The position numbers and the translations under genes are program-made. Shown in pieces: positions 54,618 through 62,162 of a stretch of 62,162 nucleotides of DNA (its first letter is position 1; every line of letters begins with the position of its first letter). The notes under the pieces were generated by a model. The model was not told the DNA's origin. It searched no databases and saw nothing but the letters and a program-made list of their open reading frames with translations. The stretch is from an uncultured Lachnospiraceae bacterium. Lineage in GTDB: Bacteria > Bacillota > Clostridia > Lachnospirales > Lachnospiraceae. The DNA is taken from contig CALGVA010000077.1 of NCBI GenBank assembly GCA_937920345.1, forward strand, positions 1 through 62,162, written 5' to 3'.

Positions 54618-55802
54618 CTAACACAAAAGTCCGCATTCTTCATCATAATATACAATTTTTCCTTCCACGATCGTACAAAGCGTTTTCGTGAACACTTCCA
54701 TAGGGTTGCCGTCATAAATCACCACGTCCCCGTCTTTACCCGGTTTAAGACTGCCCACCCGCTCGTCTACCCCGCAGATCTTTGCGGCATTGATAGTGAT
54801 CGCGCGCAGACCCTCTTCCATAGACATGCCCTCTTTGACCGCCAGTCCTGCGCAAATTGGCAGAAACTGTATTTTAGACACGGGATGATCCGTAGTGATA
54901 GCCGTCAGGATACCGTTCTTGCTGAGTTCTCCCGCTGTCTTAAAAGCCATATTTCCTACCTCGATCTTATTGCGGCTGGCCATATCCGGACCAACGATAG
55001 CCGGAAATCCTGCCTCATGAAGCTCCTCTATAATCAAATGCCCTTCACTGCAATGATCCAGAGTCATCTTAAGTCCAAACTCCTTAGCAATACGCACCGC
55101 TGTCAGAATATCGTCCGCTCTGTGCACATGTGCTTTCAGCGGAATCTCGCCCTCTAATACCGGCAGCCAGCACTCATAATGAAAATCCGGTGCTGTCGCC
55201 GGATTTTCATTGATATGCCGCTGATACTCTCTCGCTTTTGTCAGCTCCTGCCTGAGCATGGATGCAATCGCCATGCGGGTGGCGGGGGAAGTATTCTGTC
55301 CCGAATAGTTCACCTTCGGGTTCTCCCCAAACGCCACCTTCATTGCCGCAGGTGCCTTTACAATCATCTGATCAATGCATCTGCCATGCGTCTTAAGAAA
55401 GGCGAATTGTCCGCCTACCACATTAGCGCTCCCAGGTCCGATCATCGCCGACGTGATTCCCGCTTTTAGTGCGTCATGAAAAGCATCATCCATCGGGTTA
55501 ATGGCATCGATAGCCCGCAGGTAGGGTGTTATGGGATTTACCGTCTCGTTACAGTCATCCCCCTCCATTCCCTTCTTTTCCTCCGTGATGCCCATGTGGC
55601 AGTGCGCCTCTATAATGCCGGGTAAAACTGTGTTTCCCTTTGCATCCAGCACCTGTACATCGTGGTTATCCCGAAGTGCCTGCACGTCACATTCTTCCAT
55701 GTCACCAATGGAGACGATCCTGCCATGCTCGATCTGCAGATAGCCGTCGGCGTAATCTTTTTCCTCCATGGTTCTGATATTTCCGTGTATAATTGCCAGC
55801 AT
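54618..55802 (-). CDS. Amidohydrolase (imidazolonepropionase-like)
   Basis: 394 residues from the ATG at 55802 (GTGAGGA before). Metal motifs EAHCHMGI, HVHRADDI, DHCSEGH and the Asp in TTDHPVSK give the binuclear-metal amidohydrolase pattern. The strand ends GSLKPGKDGDVVIYDGNPME, typical of the family. Substrate unknown: no histidine-degradation genes are near. It precedes the spoIIQ-like gene and may not be related to it. Confidence 0.87.
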   Translation of the reverse strand: MLAIIHGNIRTMEEKDYADGYLQIEHGRIVSIGDMEECDVQALRDNHDVQVLDAKGNTVLPGIIEAHCHMGITEEKKGMEGDDCNETVNPITPYLRAIDAINPMDDAFHDALKAGITSAMIGPGSANVVGGQFAFLKTHGRCIDQMIVKAPAAMKVAFGENPKVNYSGQNTSPATRMAIASMLRQELTKAREYQRHINENPATAPDFHYECWLPVLEGEIPLKAHVHRADDILTAVRIAKEFGLKMTLDHCSEGHLIIEELHEAGFPAIVGPDMASRNKIEVGNMAFKTAGELSKNGILTAITTDHPVSKIQFLPICAGLAVKEGMSMEEGLRAITINAAKICGVDERVGSLKPGKDGDVVIYDGNPMEVFTKTLCTIVEGKIVYYDEECGLLC

Positions 55803-55890
55803 ATTTGTCCTCACTTCTGCGCATGTTGTTTATGCCTGCAGCAAGTCCGTCCTGCGGACGATTCTTCTGCGTGAATGCTTTTGCACGCTG

Positions 55891-56916
55891 CTACTGCAGA
55901 CGGCTCATGGGATTCACCGGCTCCCCGTCTTTCGTCAGTTTAAAGTATACATTTGACCCCTCCACGCTATAGTACTTGGTGGGAGATGCCACCGTACCAA
56001 TGCCGTCGCCGACATTGATATAACTTCCCTCAGACACGGTGATATTCTCCAGCTGTCCGTATGTCAGCTCATAGCCGTTACCCAGGTCTGTCACGATTAT
56101 ATTGCCGATTATGGGATCATATCCCACAGAAGTTACGCGCCCGTTTGCCGCCGCCGAAATGCTGGTTCCCTGAGGCGCTGCAATGACGATTGCCGGATTG
56201 TATTTATACTGCTGCAGTGTCGGAAAATAAATGGTCTTATCCATACTGTAATTGATCAGCACGTCACCGACGATCGGCCATACCAGCCCGTCTTCTTCCT
56301 GGAAATCCAGCGTTGGCTGTACTGTCGTGGAAATCGCTTCAGCCGTCTCCGTCTCTTCGAGGTTCTTCGCCGTGTCTACCGATTCATCGAACATGCCCGC
56401 CTCTTCCTCTTCATCGGCCTTCTTTTTTGTCTTATCGGTCTTTTCCGCCTTATCTTCCTTCTTCTGGTCTTTCTGATCTGTCGCTTCACTCACCTCGGCA
56501 TTCTTCGAGCCGCTCTCGTCCGATTCGCCATCCGCCGGCTTATTACCCGCCGCAGCGCCGGTCTGTCCACGCTTGTCAGTTCCCGTGCCGTCCGTCTTCT
56601 TCCCTGCGGTCAGCTTGTCCTCCGTATTCTCAACTTTCTGGGAATTTGCCTCCTGAAAGCTGGGATCATAATCCAGATCATCGGTTCCCACCTCTGCAAA
56701 CAGAGTGTCCAGTTCCTCACCGGTCAACATATTCTCCGCGCTCGTATCCGCTCCCTTCTCGATCGCCTCGAAATCTACCACATAATTCTCACGCTCCGCA
56801 TTGTTACTTCTTTTTACAAAAATACCCGTCACCGTCAGTGCCGTTAAAACAAGTACGGATGACGCTAACATCACGATTCTCTCTTTCCTAACACCATTTC
56901 TATTTCTTCTTGCCAT
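55891..56916 (-). CDS. spoIIQ: SpoIIQ-like membrane protein with degenerate LytM domain
   Basis: 341 residues. One membrane segment near the N-terminus (VMLASSVLVLTALTVTGIFV), a long charged Lys/Glu/Asp linker (about 80-190), then a LytM/M23 domain (about 210-340; AIVIAAPQGTSISAAANGRV, GNGYELTYGQLENITV, VYFKLTKDGEPVNPM). The metal-ligand His residues of active M23 enzymes (HxxxD and HxH) are not present: the last motif reads NVYFKL instead of HLHFEV. This matches the SpoIIQ type, which forms the channel with SpoIIIAH. The spoIID gene directly upstream (57036) supports this. Confidence 0.82.
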   Translation of the reverse strand: MARRNRNGVRKERIVMLASSVLVLTALTVTGIFVKRSNNAERENYVVDFEAIEKGADTSAENMLTGEELDTLFAEVGTDDLDYDPSFQEANSQKVENTEDKLTAGKKTDGTGTDKRGQTGAAAGNKPADGESDESGSKNAEVSEATDQKDQKKEDKAEKTDKTKKKADEEEEAGMFDESVDTAKNLEETETAEAISTTVQPTLDFQEEDGLVWPIVGDVLINYSMDKTIYFPTLQQYKYNPAIVIAAPQGTSISAAANGRVTSVGYDPIIGNIIVTDLGNGYELTYGQLENITVSEGSYINVGDGIGTVASPTKYYSVEGSNVYFKLTKDGEPVNPMSRLQ

Positions 56917-57035
56917 GAAACCATGCCTCCTGTTTTCACCTTTGCCTGATCAGGAACTGTTTAAGGAATCATCGTTACAGCTCCCAGGCAGTTATAAAAG
57001 TTTACATGGTGTTAGTCTTACCCATTTTTGACAGG

Positions 57036-58028
57036 TTATTCAATTTTTGCTAATTCTGTTCCCGTAAAAAAATATTTTAAAATCTGATCATAAGTCTCAC
57101 CGTTGACAGCCCGACTGTTTGCCCCGTACTGGCTCATGCCGAAACCGTGCCCAACGCCGCTTACACGGAAGATAATCTGCCTCTCATCGTGCTCTGCCTC
57201 AAAGGCTGCCGATGCAAGCCCGAACTGATAGCGAAATTCCTCTCCGTCGATCTGCCCGATCTCCTGCTCATCCGCATAAAACGACACTTTTGTCACATAT
57301 CCGGCATCGTCATAAGTTAGCTGCATGCCATCCCACAGCTCCTGCGGATCGCATTTCTCTTCGATACAAGACTGCACACCGTACAGATAATCTTCTTTCG
57401 AAACGCTCACTTCACTGTAATAGTCCGCCGCCGCTCTATCCTGTTCGCACGGCACACCGGTCAGATAAGGACACTGTTTCGTGCCCCATACCTCGCCGGC
57501 ATCCCTTGTCCGTCCGGTACTGATCTTGAAATAAGACCCTTGAACCGGTTCTCCGGCATAGCACAAGTACAGTCCGGCAGTCTCTTCCACCGCCTGACTG
57601 TATGGCCGCAGTTCTTCCGACTCCTGCGCGGCTGCCTCATACCATTTTTCCAGACCGGAGCCTTGCACCTGCAATGCTGTACTTTCCTGTTCCCGCATCA
57701 CCTGGATCACTTCCGTGCGCAGCAATACTGCCTGCGCTTTTAATGCCTCCGGCTCATACGTATCAGGCATAACTGCCGATAACCGGTAAACCAGATATTC
57801 TTCCATGGGAATCTCCCATATCCCCCAGTCCATACGTGCCCGTATTCGAAGTGCCTCCGTACTGTCCTGTTCCTGCACCGGTTCACGGCTCCGTCGAAGG
57901 GCTTCTGTTTCTTCCCCCACATGCCCCCACAGACAGGCACACACATACGGCAGCAAAAAAACAAACAAAAGAAAGCATCCTGCTTCTCTTTTGTTTGTTT
58001 TTTTTAAGACGATTCTGTTATCATTCAT
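57036..58028 (-). CDS. spoIID: Stage II sporulation protein D
   Basis: 330 residues from the ATG at 58028 (the longer frame to 58082 is less likely). Single N-terminal membrane anchor (GCFLLFVFLLPYVCACLW), then the SpoIID/LytB domain with YEPEALKAQAVLLRTE (catalytic Glu) and GVGHGFGMSQYGANSRA. A lytic transglycosylase that thins septal peptidoglycan during engulfment. It lies upstream of the spoIIQ-like gene with a 119-base gap. Confidence 0.92.
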   Translation of the reverse strand: MNDNRIVLKKTNKREAGCFLLFVFLLPYVCACLWGHVGEETEALRRSREPVQEQDSTEALRIRARMDWGIWEIPMEEYLVYRLSAVMPDTYEPEALKAQAVLLRTEVIQVMREQESTALQVQGSGLEKWYEAAAQESEELRPYSQAVEETAGLYLCYAGEPVQGSYFKISTGRTRDAGEVWGTKQCPYLTGVPCEQDRAAADYYSEVSVSKEDYLYGVQSCIEEKCDPQELWDGMQLTYDDAGYVTKVSFYADEQEIGQIDGEEFRYQFGLASAAFEAEHDERQIIFRVSGVGHGFGMSQYGANSRAVNGETYDQILKYFFTGTELAKIE

Positions 58029-58205
58029 GAAACACCCCACATGGCTGCAGTTTGACCTGGCAGTTTTACCGCAGCCCCACATGTACTATTACTATGTGTG
58101 TGTTCCTTATTATATGTCGCATGACATCTCAAACCTTGTAAAAGACTTCGAAGAATGCCTGCTTGTGGGTATTCTCCAGCGTGAAATTTACCACTTCTCA
58201 CACTA

Positions 58206-59312
58206 TTACCGTACCAGATCCAAATGCTGCACTGTAGATACATTGCCGTTCTCATAGAGGAAAATTCCCGTATTTCGGATCATGGCATTATGCTGGTTGT
58301 TCTGCTCGGAATTTAGCGCAAACTGTGTCGATACATTTCCCAGTCCGATGGCGCCCACGCCCAGATCCGACAAGTGGTACAGCTTGTCATTGCCGTCCTC
58401 ATCCTTCGTCCAGATGAGCAGCTTCTCCCAGATCTCATCCGCCTCGTCGATCCATCCGTTACCGTCCTCATCATACTTCGCCAGATCCGCAAATCCGTTA
58501 CCCGACTGTGTCCCGAACAATTCTCCGCCGTCGTTAATCACGCCGTCGCCATTTAAGTCAAGCGCCAGAAATCCGCTGCCTGACTGCAAAGAAGATATCT
58601 CTTCCTCCTCACCGTCCTGATCCAGATCAAAGAAAAACTTCTGATCCGACACCTGTGCGATATTCGTATCCAGATTGATGACAAGCGGATCACAGTAAGT
58701 CACCATGCCGGTACTGTATGTTTCCTCATAGTATTCTTCGAAACTGCGGCTCATGGCAACTTCCAGATTAAAGGACAGTTCTCTGCCGTCCGCCGTCTTC
58801 ACCATGCCGGTCGTAGAAAATGCAGTATGTTCCTCTTCCCTGTGATAATACTGGTTCGTAAGCATATTAACCTGATAAACCGGCTGTGCCGAACCCGCAC
58901 CGTCAAGCGAAGCCGCCGGTCTGTCCCAATGATCGGCACCGTATCTTTCTCCCCGGAACTGGAAGAAAAGTTCCATCAGAAACTGTATACACTGCTGCCT
59001 GATTGTAATCATCGCATTTTCCGGTGTCTGTCGCTCTTTTACCTTCGAAGTATTAGACAGATTCTTAAAATGTGTGGAGATATCCTCCAGATTCGCAGCA
59101 TTCTCCTCAAGTTTTCCGTTCGTATCAGACTTCTCACTCTGATCTGTATGGTCCCCGGAATTAACCAGATTACCGAACAGACTTCCCAACCCGCCGTATG
59201 CCTGGTACTGGGCTGCACCAAGCCGCATACTGGACCCTCTCACTGATTTGGTTGTCACAGAAGAATATCTTCTGGAAGATTCCATTCCCACTACACTGGA
59301 ATCAATTCTCAC
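58206..59312 (-). CDS. EF-hand-like protein under a sigma-28-like promoter
   Basis: 368 residues from the GTG at 59312, which has the strong site aaggaggg 6 bases before; a longer frame to the ATG at 59465 has no site. Three Ca-binding-type loops: FDLDQDGEEEE, LDLNGDGVINDGGELFG and YDEDGNGWIDEADEIW (about 225-300). The N-terminal part is Ser/Thr-rich and no signal peptide is seen. The promoter at 59509-59536 is a sigma-28 box, so it should be made with flagella. Function unknown; a cell-surface or flagellum-associated calcium-binding role is inference. Confidence 0.8.
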   Translation of the reverse strand: MRIDSSVVGMESSRRYSSVTTKSVRGSSMRLGAAQYQAYGGLGSLFGNLVNSGDHTDQSEKSDTNGKLEENAANLEDISTHFKNLSNTSKVKERQTPENAMITIRQQCIQFLMELFFQFRGERYGADHWDRPAASLDGAGSAQPVYQVNMLTNQYYHREEEHTAFSTTGMVKTADGRELSFNLEVAMSRSFEEYYEETYSTGMVTYCDPLVINLDTNIAQVSDQKFFFDLDQDGEEEEISSLQSGSGFLALDLNGDGVINDGGELFGTQSGNGFADLAKYDEDGNGWIDEADEIWEKLLIWTKDEDGNDKLYHLSDLGVGAIGLGNVSTQFALNSEQNNQHNAMIRNTGIFLYENGNVSTVQHLDLVR

Positions 59313-59508
59313 TTTTCCCTCCTTTTTGTAAAGACCCGCTTCCTGCCTGTCTGTGCCACCGACTGCACCTTCCCTGATGCATGGCAATAGAAAGGACGGT
59401 ATCCCGCGGGAAAATCCTTTTCCCTCAAAAATACCGTCCATGGTCTGTACATCTCTCAGATTCAAGAAGCAATCGTCCGGCCAAGATCAACCACCCCTCG
59501 TACTTTAT

Positions 59509-59536
59509 ATATCGGACGCCTGCTCAGATTAATTTA
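59509..59536 (-). promoter_or_regulatory. Sigma-28 promoter of the EF-hand-like gene
   Basis: TAAATTAA (59536-59529), 12 bases, TCCGATAT (59516-59509). Same spacing as the flagellin promoter. It gives a leader of about 190 bases before the GTG at 59312. The leader contains a hairpin with stems GACGGTAT / ATACCGTC (59395-59443) and a GTGC/GCAC hairpin near 59355. Confidence 0.8.
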
Positions 59537-59633
59537 GCAGTTATATCCAGTGATTTATATTTTCATGAATCTGTTTATGTTTCATATGCTTCCGAAGAAT
59601 CACCTGCTGCCATTCATGCCGCCTGCAGTTCTG

Positions 59634-61934
59634 TCAGGCATCGACTCTGTTATAATTGATCAGGCAGCCCTTCAGGATGATCTGTCTTTCCTCATCCGTC
59701 AGTTCTCCCAGGCGCAGCGCGAACTCTGTCATCTGTCCTTCTTCTGCGGACACCCTGTATGCCTTGATCACATCCGCCTTCTCTTCCACTGCCTGTCTGA
59801 TGTCCGGGAAGAACAGATAGTCCAGATTCCGGAAAGGAAGCTCGCCCTCTTCGATCAGGAACGGAAGCATGCCCCAGTTGATCAGGTTGGAGCGGTAACG
59901 TTTCGTCGCATACTCGTTCGCAATATTCGCCCAGCCGCCTAATACCTTCTGACAACTTGCCGCCTGCTCTCTCGCGGAACCGTCACCCGGCTTCACCGCG
60001 AAAATCGTGGACCCAAATCCCGTGTTCTCATGTGATGCACCCGCATAAGTCTTCTTAATCACGTCCATCACCGGTTTCACGTCCGGATGTGCCTGGCACG
60101 GATGTTCACCCTCCATTCTCGCCTTCTCGGCGCGCTGGATATCCTTCGCCCGTCCTACATACTCCGGATCTTTTCTGGACAGGGTAAACTCCGCCAGTCC
60201 GAGCGGGTTGGAACGATAGGACGATGTCTCTCCGGAAGGAATCAGCTCATCTGTGGTCGTCACCGGATCATGGATCTCGGATACCACGCGCAGCACCAGA
60301 TTCTCCGGCAGTGCACCCATGGCAGGCCAGTCTTTGATATTGGGACCGAACTGAATCTCCACACTCTCGTCCGCCACACCTTTAGAATCAAACACACGAT
60401 TCTTGTAGATGTTAGCATCAAAATGATATTTATACTTATTCAATTCTGCATCAAACTCTGTCGCCGGTGTAAGCATACCCCGATTCGCCGCCGTAGCAGC
60501 AATCGAGCGGGCGTCCATCAGCGCCACGGAAGAGATCTGTCCGTTCTGCAGCTTAGAGCCTTCCCTGTTCGGGAAGTTTCTCGTGGAATGACGGATGCTG
60601 AATGCATTGTTGGCCGGTGTATCTCCAGCACCGAAACAGGGCCCGCAGAACGCAGTCTTGAGCACCGCGCCGGTCTCCAGAATCGCCGCCGCACAGCCGT
60701 TCTTAATCAACTCCATATATACGGGCATCGAAGCCGGATATACGCTTAAGGTAAAGCCGTCCGCACCAATGTAGGAACCGCGCAGAATATCCGCCGCCGC
60801 ACAGATATTCTCGAAGCCGCCGCCCGCACATCCTGCAATGATACCCTGATCTACCATAAATCTGCCGTCCACAACCTTATCCTGCAGAGAATAAGGTACT
60901 GCGCCATCCAGACTCACCTTCGCCCGTTCCTCCACGTCGTGGAGCACATCCTTCAGGTTCGCATTGACCTCGTCAATGGTATAAGTGTTACTGGGATGGA
61001 ACGGCATAGCAATCATCGGTCTGATCTTAGATAAGTCAACGGTGATCATACCGTCATAGTATGCCACATCGCCCGGCTGCAGCTCTTTATATTCCTCCGC
61101 TCTGCCGTGAATATCATAAAATTCCTGAATCCGGTCATCCGTCTGCCAGATCGAAGATAAGCATGTCGTCTCCGTGGTCATGACATCGATGCCGATCCTG
61201 AAATCAGCGCTTAATCCCGCGACACCGGGACCGACAAATTCCATCACTTTATTCTTCACATAGCCGTTCGCGAACACCGCACCGATAATGGCAAGCGCCA
61301 CGTCCTGCGGCCCGACACCCTTCACCGGTTCCCCGGTCAGGTATACGCCCACAACGCCCGGCATATTGATATCATAGGTCTGGGACAATAACTGCTTTAC
61401 CAGTTCCGGACCGCCCTCGCCCATCGCCATCGTGCCGAGCGCGCCATAGCGGGTATGAGAATCGGATCCTAAGATCATCTTACCGCCGCCGGCCAACATC
61501 TCTCTGGCATACTGGTGAATAACCGCCTGATGTGGAGGCACATAGACACCGCCGTATTTCTTCGCGCATGTCAGCCCGAACATGTGGTCATCCTCATTGA
61601 TCGTGCCGCCCACCGCACACAAAGAATTATGACAGTTGGTCAGCACATAAGGAATCGGGAACTTCTGAAGCCCCGAAGCTCTCGCCGTCTGAATAATACC
61701 TACAAATGTGATGTCATGGGATGTCAGTTTATCAAATTTAATCTTTAATTTCTCCATGCTGCCGGAGGTGTTGTGCGCCTTAAGAATACCGTATGCCATT
61801 GTATTCTGCGCCGCTTCCGCCTTCGGCACCTCCCGGCCTGTCCTGCTCTTAATCTGTGCCGCCGCCTCTGCACCCTCCGGAACAATCTCTGTTCCATGAA
61901 GCAGATATGCACCGCCCTCTGATAATTTGATCAT
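59634..61934 (-). CDS. Aconitate hydratase / aconitase-superfamily hydratase
   Basis: 766 residues from the ATG at 61934 (gagaggag upstream). The catalytic domains contain ILGSDSHTRYGALGTMAMGE, the cluster Cys in IAGCAGGGFENI and two more in FCGPCFGAGDTPANNAF, and the swivelling domain at the C-terminus (SRKDPEYVGRAKDIQRAEKA, YRSNLINWGMLPF). This is a monomeric aconitase-like hydratase with all parts in one chain. It converts citrate and isocitrate or a related acid with a 4Fe-4S cluster. Exact substrate uncertain. The upstream region contains a structured repeat. Confidence 0.9.
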   Translation of the reverse strand: MIKLSEGGAYLLHGTEIVPEGAEAAAQIKSRTGREVPKAEAAQNTMAYGILKAHNTSGSMEKLKIKFDKLTSHDITFVGIIQTARASGLQKFPIPYVLTNCHNSLCAVGGTINEDDHMFGLTCAKKYGGVYVPPHQAVIHQYAREMLAGGGKMILGSDSHTRYGALGTMAMGEGGPELVKQLLSQTYDINMPGVVGVYLTGEPVKGVGPQDVALAIIGAVFANGYVKNKVMEFVGPGVAGLSADFRIGIDVMTTETTCLSSIWQTDDRIQEFYDIHGRAEEYKELQPGDVAYYDGMITVDLSKIRPMIAMPFHPSNTYTIDEVNANLKDVLHDVEERAKVSLDGAVPYSLQDKVVDGRFMVDQGIIAGCAGGGFENICAAADILRGSYIGADGFTLSVYPASMPVYMELIKNGCAAAILETGAVLKTAFCGPCFGAGDTPANNAFSIRHSTRNFPNREGSKLQNGQISSVALMDARSIAATAANRGMLTPATEFDAELNKYKYHFDANIYKNRVFDSKGVADESVEIQFGPNIKDWPAMGALPENLVLRVVSEIHDPVTTTDELIPSGETSSYRSNPLGLAEFTLSRKDPEYVGRAKDIQRAEKARMEGEHPCQAHPDVKPVMDVIKKTYAGASHENTGFGSTIFAVKPGDGSAREQAASCQKVLGGWANIANEYATKRYRSNLINWGMLPFLIEEGELPFRNLDYLFFPDIRQAVEEKADVIKAYRVSAEEGQMTEFALRLGELTDEERQIILKGCLINYNRVDA

Positions 61935-61969
61935 AGTAACTCCTCTCTGTGTAACTTTCGTGTAACTTT

Positions 61970-62053
61970 GAGAATGCGTCCTTTGCGTTCTCTCGGACAT
62001 GACTTAGTTATGCTTGACATCGTTCTTTGATGTCTTAGGATAACTTCATGTCT
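61970..62053. repeat. 84-bp double-hairpin repeat, copy 1
   Basis: Two hairpins, GAGAATGC/GCGTTCTC (61970-61993) and GACATC/GATGTC (62016-62034), each with a G[T/C][T/C]CTTT loop. The unit recurs 109 bases further at 62079. It lies between 36 and 120 bases upstream of the aconitase start. Confidence 0.78.
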
Positions 62054-62078
62054 TGGTATAACTCCATGTCTTGATGCA

Positions 62079-62162
62079 GAGAATGCGCTCTTTGCATTCT
62101 CTTGGACATGGTATAGTTATACTTAGGCTGCGTTCTTTGCAGCGTTAGTATAACTCCATGTC
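62079..62162. repeat. 84-bp double-hairpin repeat, copy 2, reaching the window end
   Basis: GAGAATGC/GCATTCTC (62079-62101) and GGCTGC/GCAGC (62126-62143), the same layout as copy 1. Both stems differ from copy 1 at paired positions but keep pairing, and the loops stay the same. The array may continue beyond the window. Confidence 0.75.

Noticed and set aside
59313..59503. Possible riboswitch in the leader of the EF-hand-like gene
   Set aside because: I looked for c-di-GMP and cobalamin consensus elements and found only isolated similarity, so I call it an unidentified structured leader.
1..62162. tRNA or rRNA genes
   Set aside because: No cloverleaf-like or rRNA-like segment was recognised in any gap.

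Overview
The window reads as chromosomal DNA of a motile, spore-forming, plant-glycan-using gut-type Firmicute, most likely of the family Lachnospiraceae. The grounds are sporulation genes (spoIID, a spoIIQ-like gene, a sipL-like DUF3794/LysM gene), two flagellin genes, Gram-positive ribosome binding sites, YesM/YesN-type sugar two-component regulation, and several GH families (29, 31, 42, 53, 9-like). No rRNA, tRNA or CRISPR array was recognised.

Layout. 1-1466 is the 3' part of a large serine recombinase, so an integrated element probably ends just after it. 1769-2386 is an unknown small protein behind a sigma-28-like promoter. 2486-3664 is a serine beta-lactamase-like hydrolase. 4111-17931 is a sugar-utilisation locus: GH42 beta-galactosidase, GH29 alpha-L-fucosidase, YesN-like regulator, binding protein and two permeases of an ABC importer, YesM-like kinase, GH31 alpha-xylosidase. 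This enzyme set fits trimming of fucosylated xyloglucan oligosaccharides. 18105-25608 holds a phosphoribosyltransferase-like protein, a lipoprotein, a DUF6020-like membrane protein and an ECF sigma/membrane protein/ABC export operon. 25807-30449 is a beta-1,4-galactan locus: one secreted and one cytoplasmic GH53 enzyme with a divergent AraC regulator. 30533-38666 is a run of small accessory genes (WYL regulators, GNAT acetyltransferases, methyltransferase, MBL-fold hydrolase, isochorismatase-like hydrolase, spermidine-synthase-like protein). 38908-42183 has the sipL-like gene and an ECF sigma/anti-sigma pair. 42550-44348 is an AT-rich two-gene ATPase/PIN-like module. 44466-51494 has pyrD, pyrK, two tandem flagellins, a MarR regulator with a flavin-reductase-like partner, and pyrC. 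51529-61934 has a PrcB-like lipoprotein, plsC, a GH9-fold lipoprotein, an amidohydrolase, spoIIQ-like and spoIID genes, an EF-hand-like protein with a sigma-28-like promoter, and an aconitase-family hydratase.

The most notable signals that ordinary genes do not explain are these. (1) A complete-looking attenuator lies upstream of the double-GNAT gene at 34979: promoter, an 18-codon Met/Tyr-rich leader peptide, and three mutually exclusive RNA stems ending in a terminator; this resembles antibiotic-inducible resistance leaders. (2) Three sigma-28-type promoters share an identical 12-nt spacing, in front of a flagellin gene and two genes of unknown function, which places the unknown genes in the motility regulon. 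(3) The ATPase/PIN-like gene pair is a candidate defence or toxin module. (4) Several families of structured repeats occur: a 142-bp element with inverted ends, a hairpin repeat at three dispersed sites, a 40-bp tandem array, a 120-bp-spaced hairpin pair, and a duplicated double-hairpin unit upstream of the aconitase gene whose stems covary. (5) A GH9-fold lipoprotein appears to have lost its catalytic residues.
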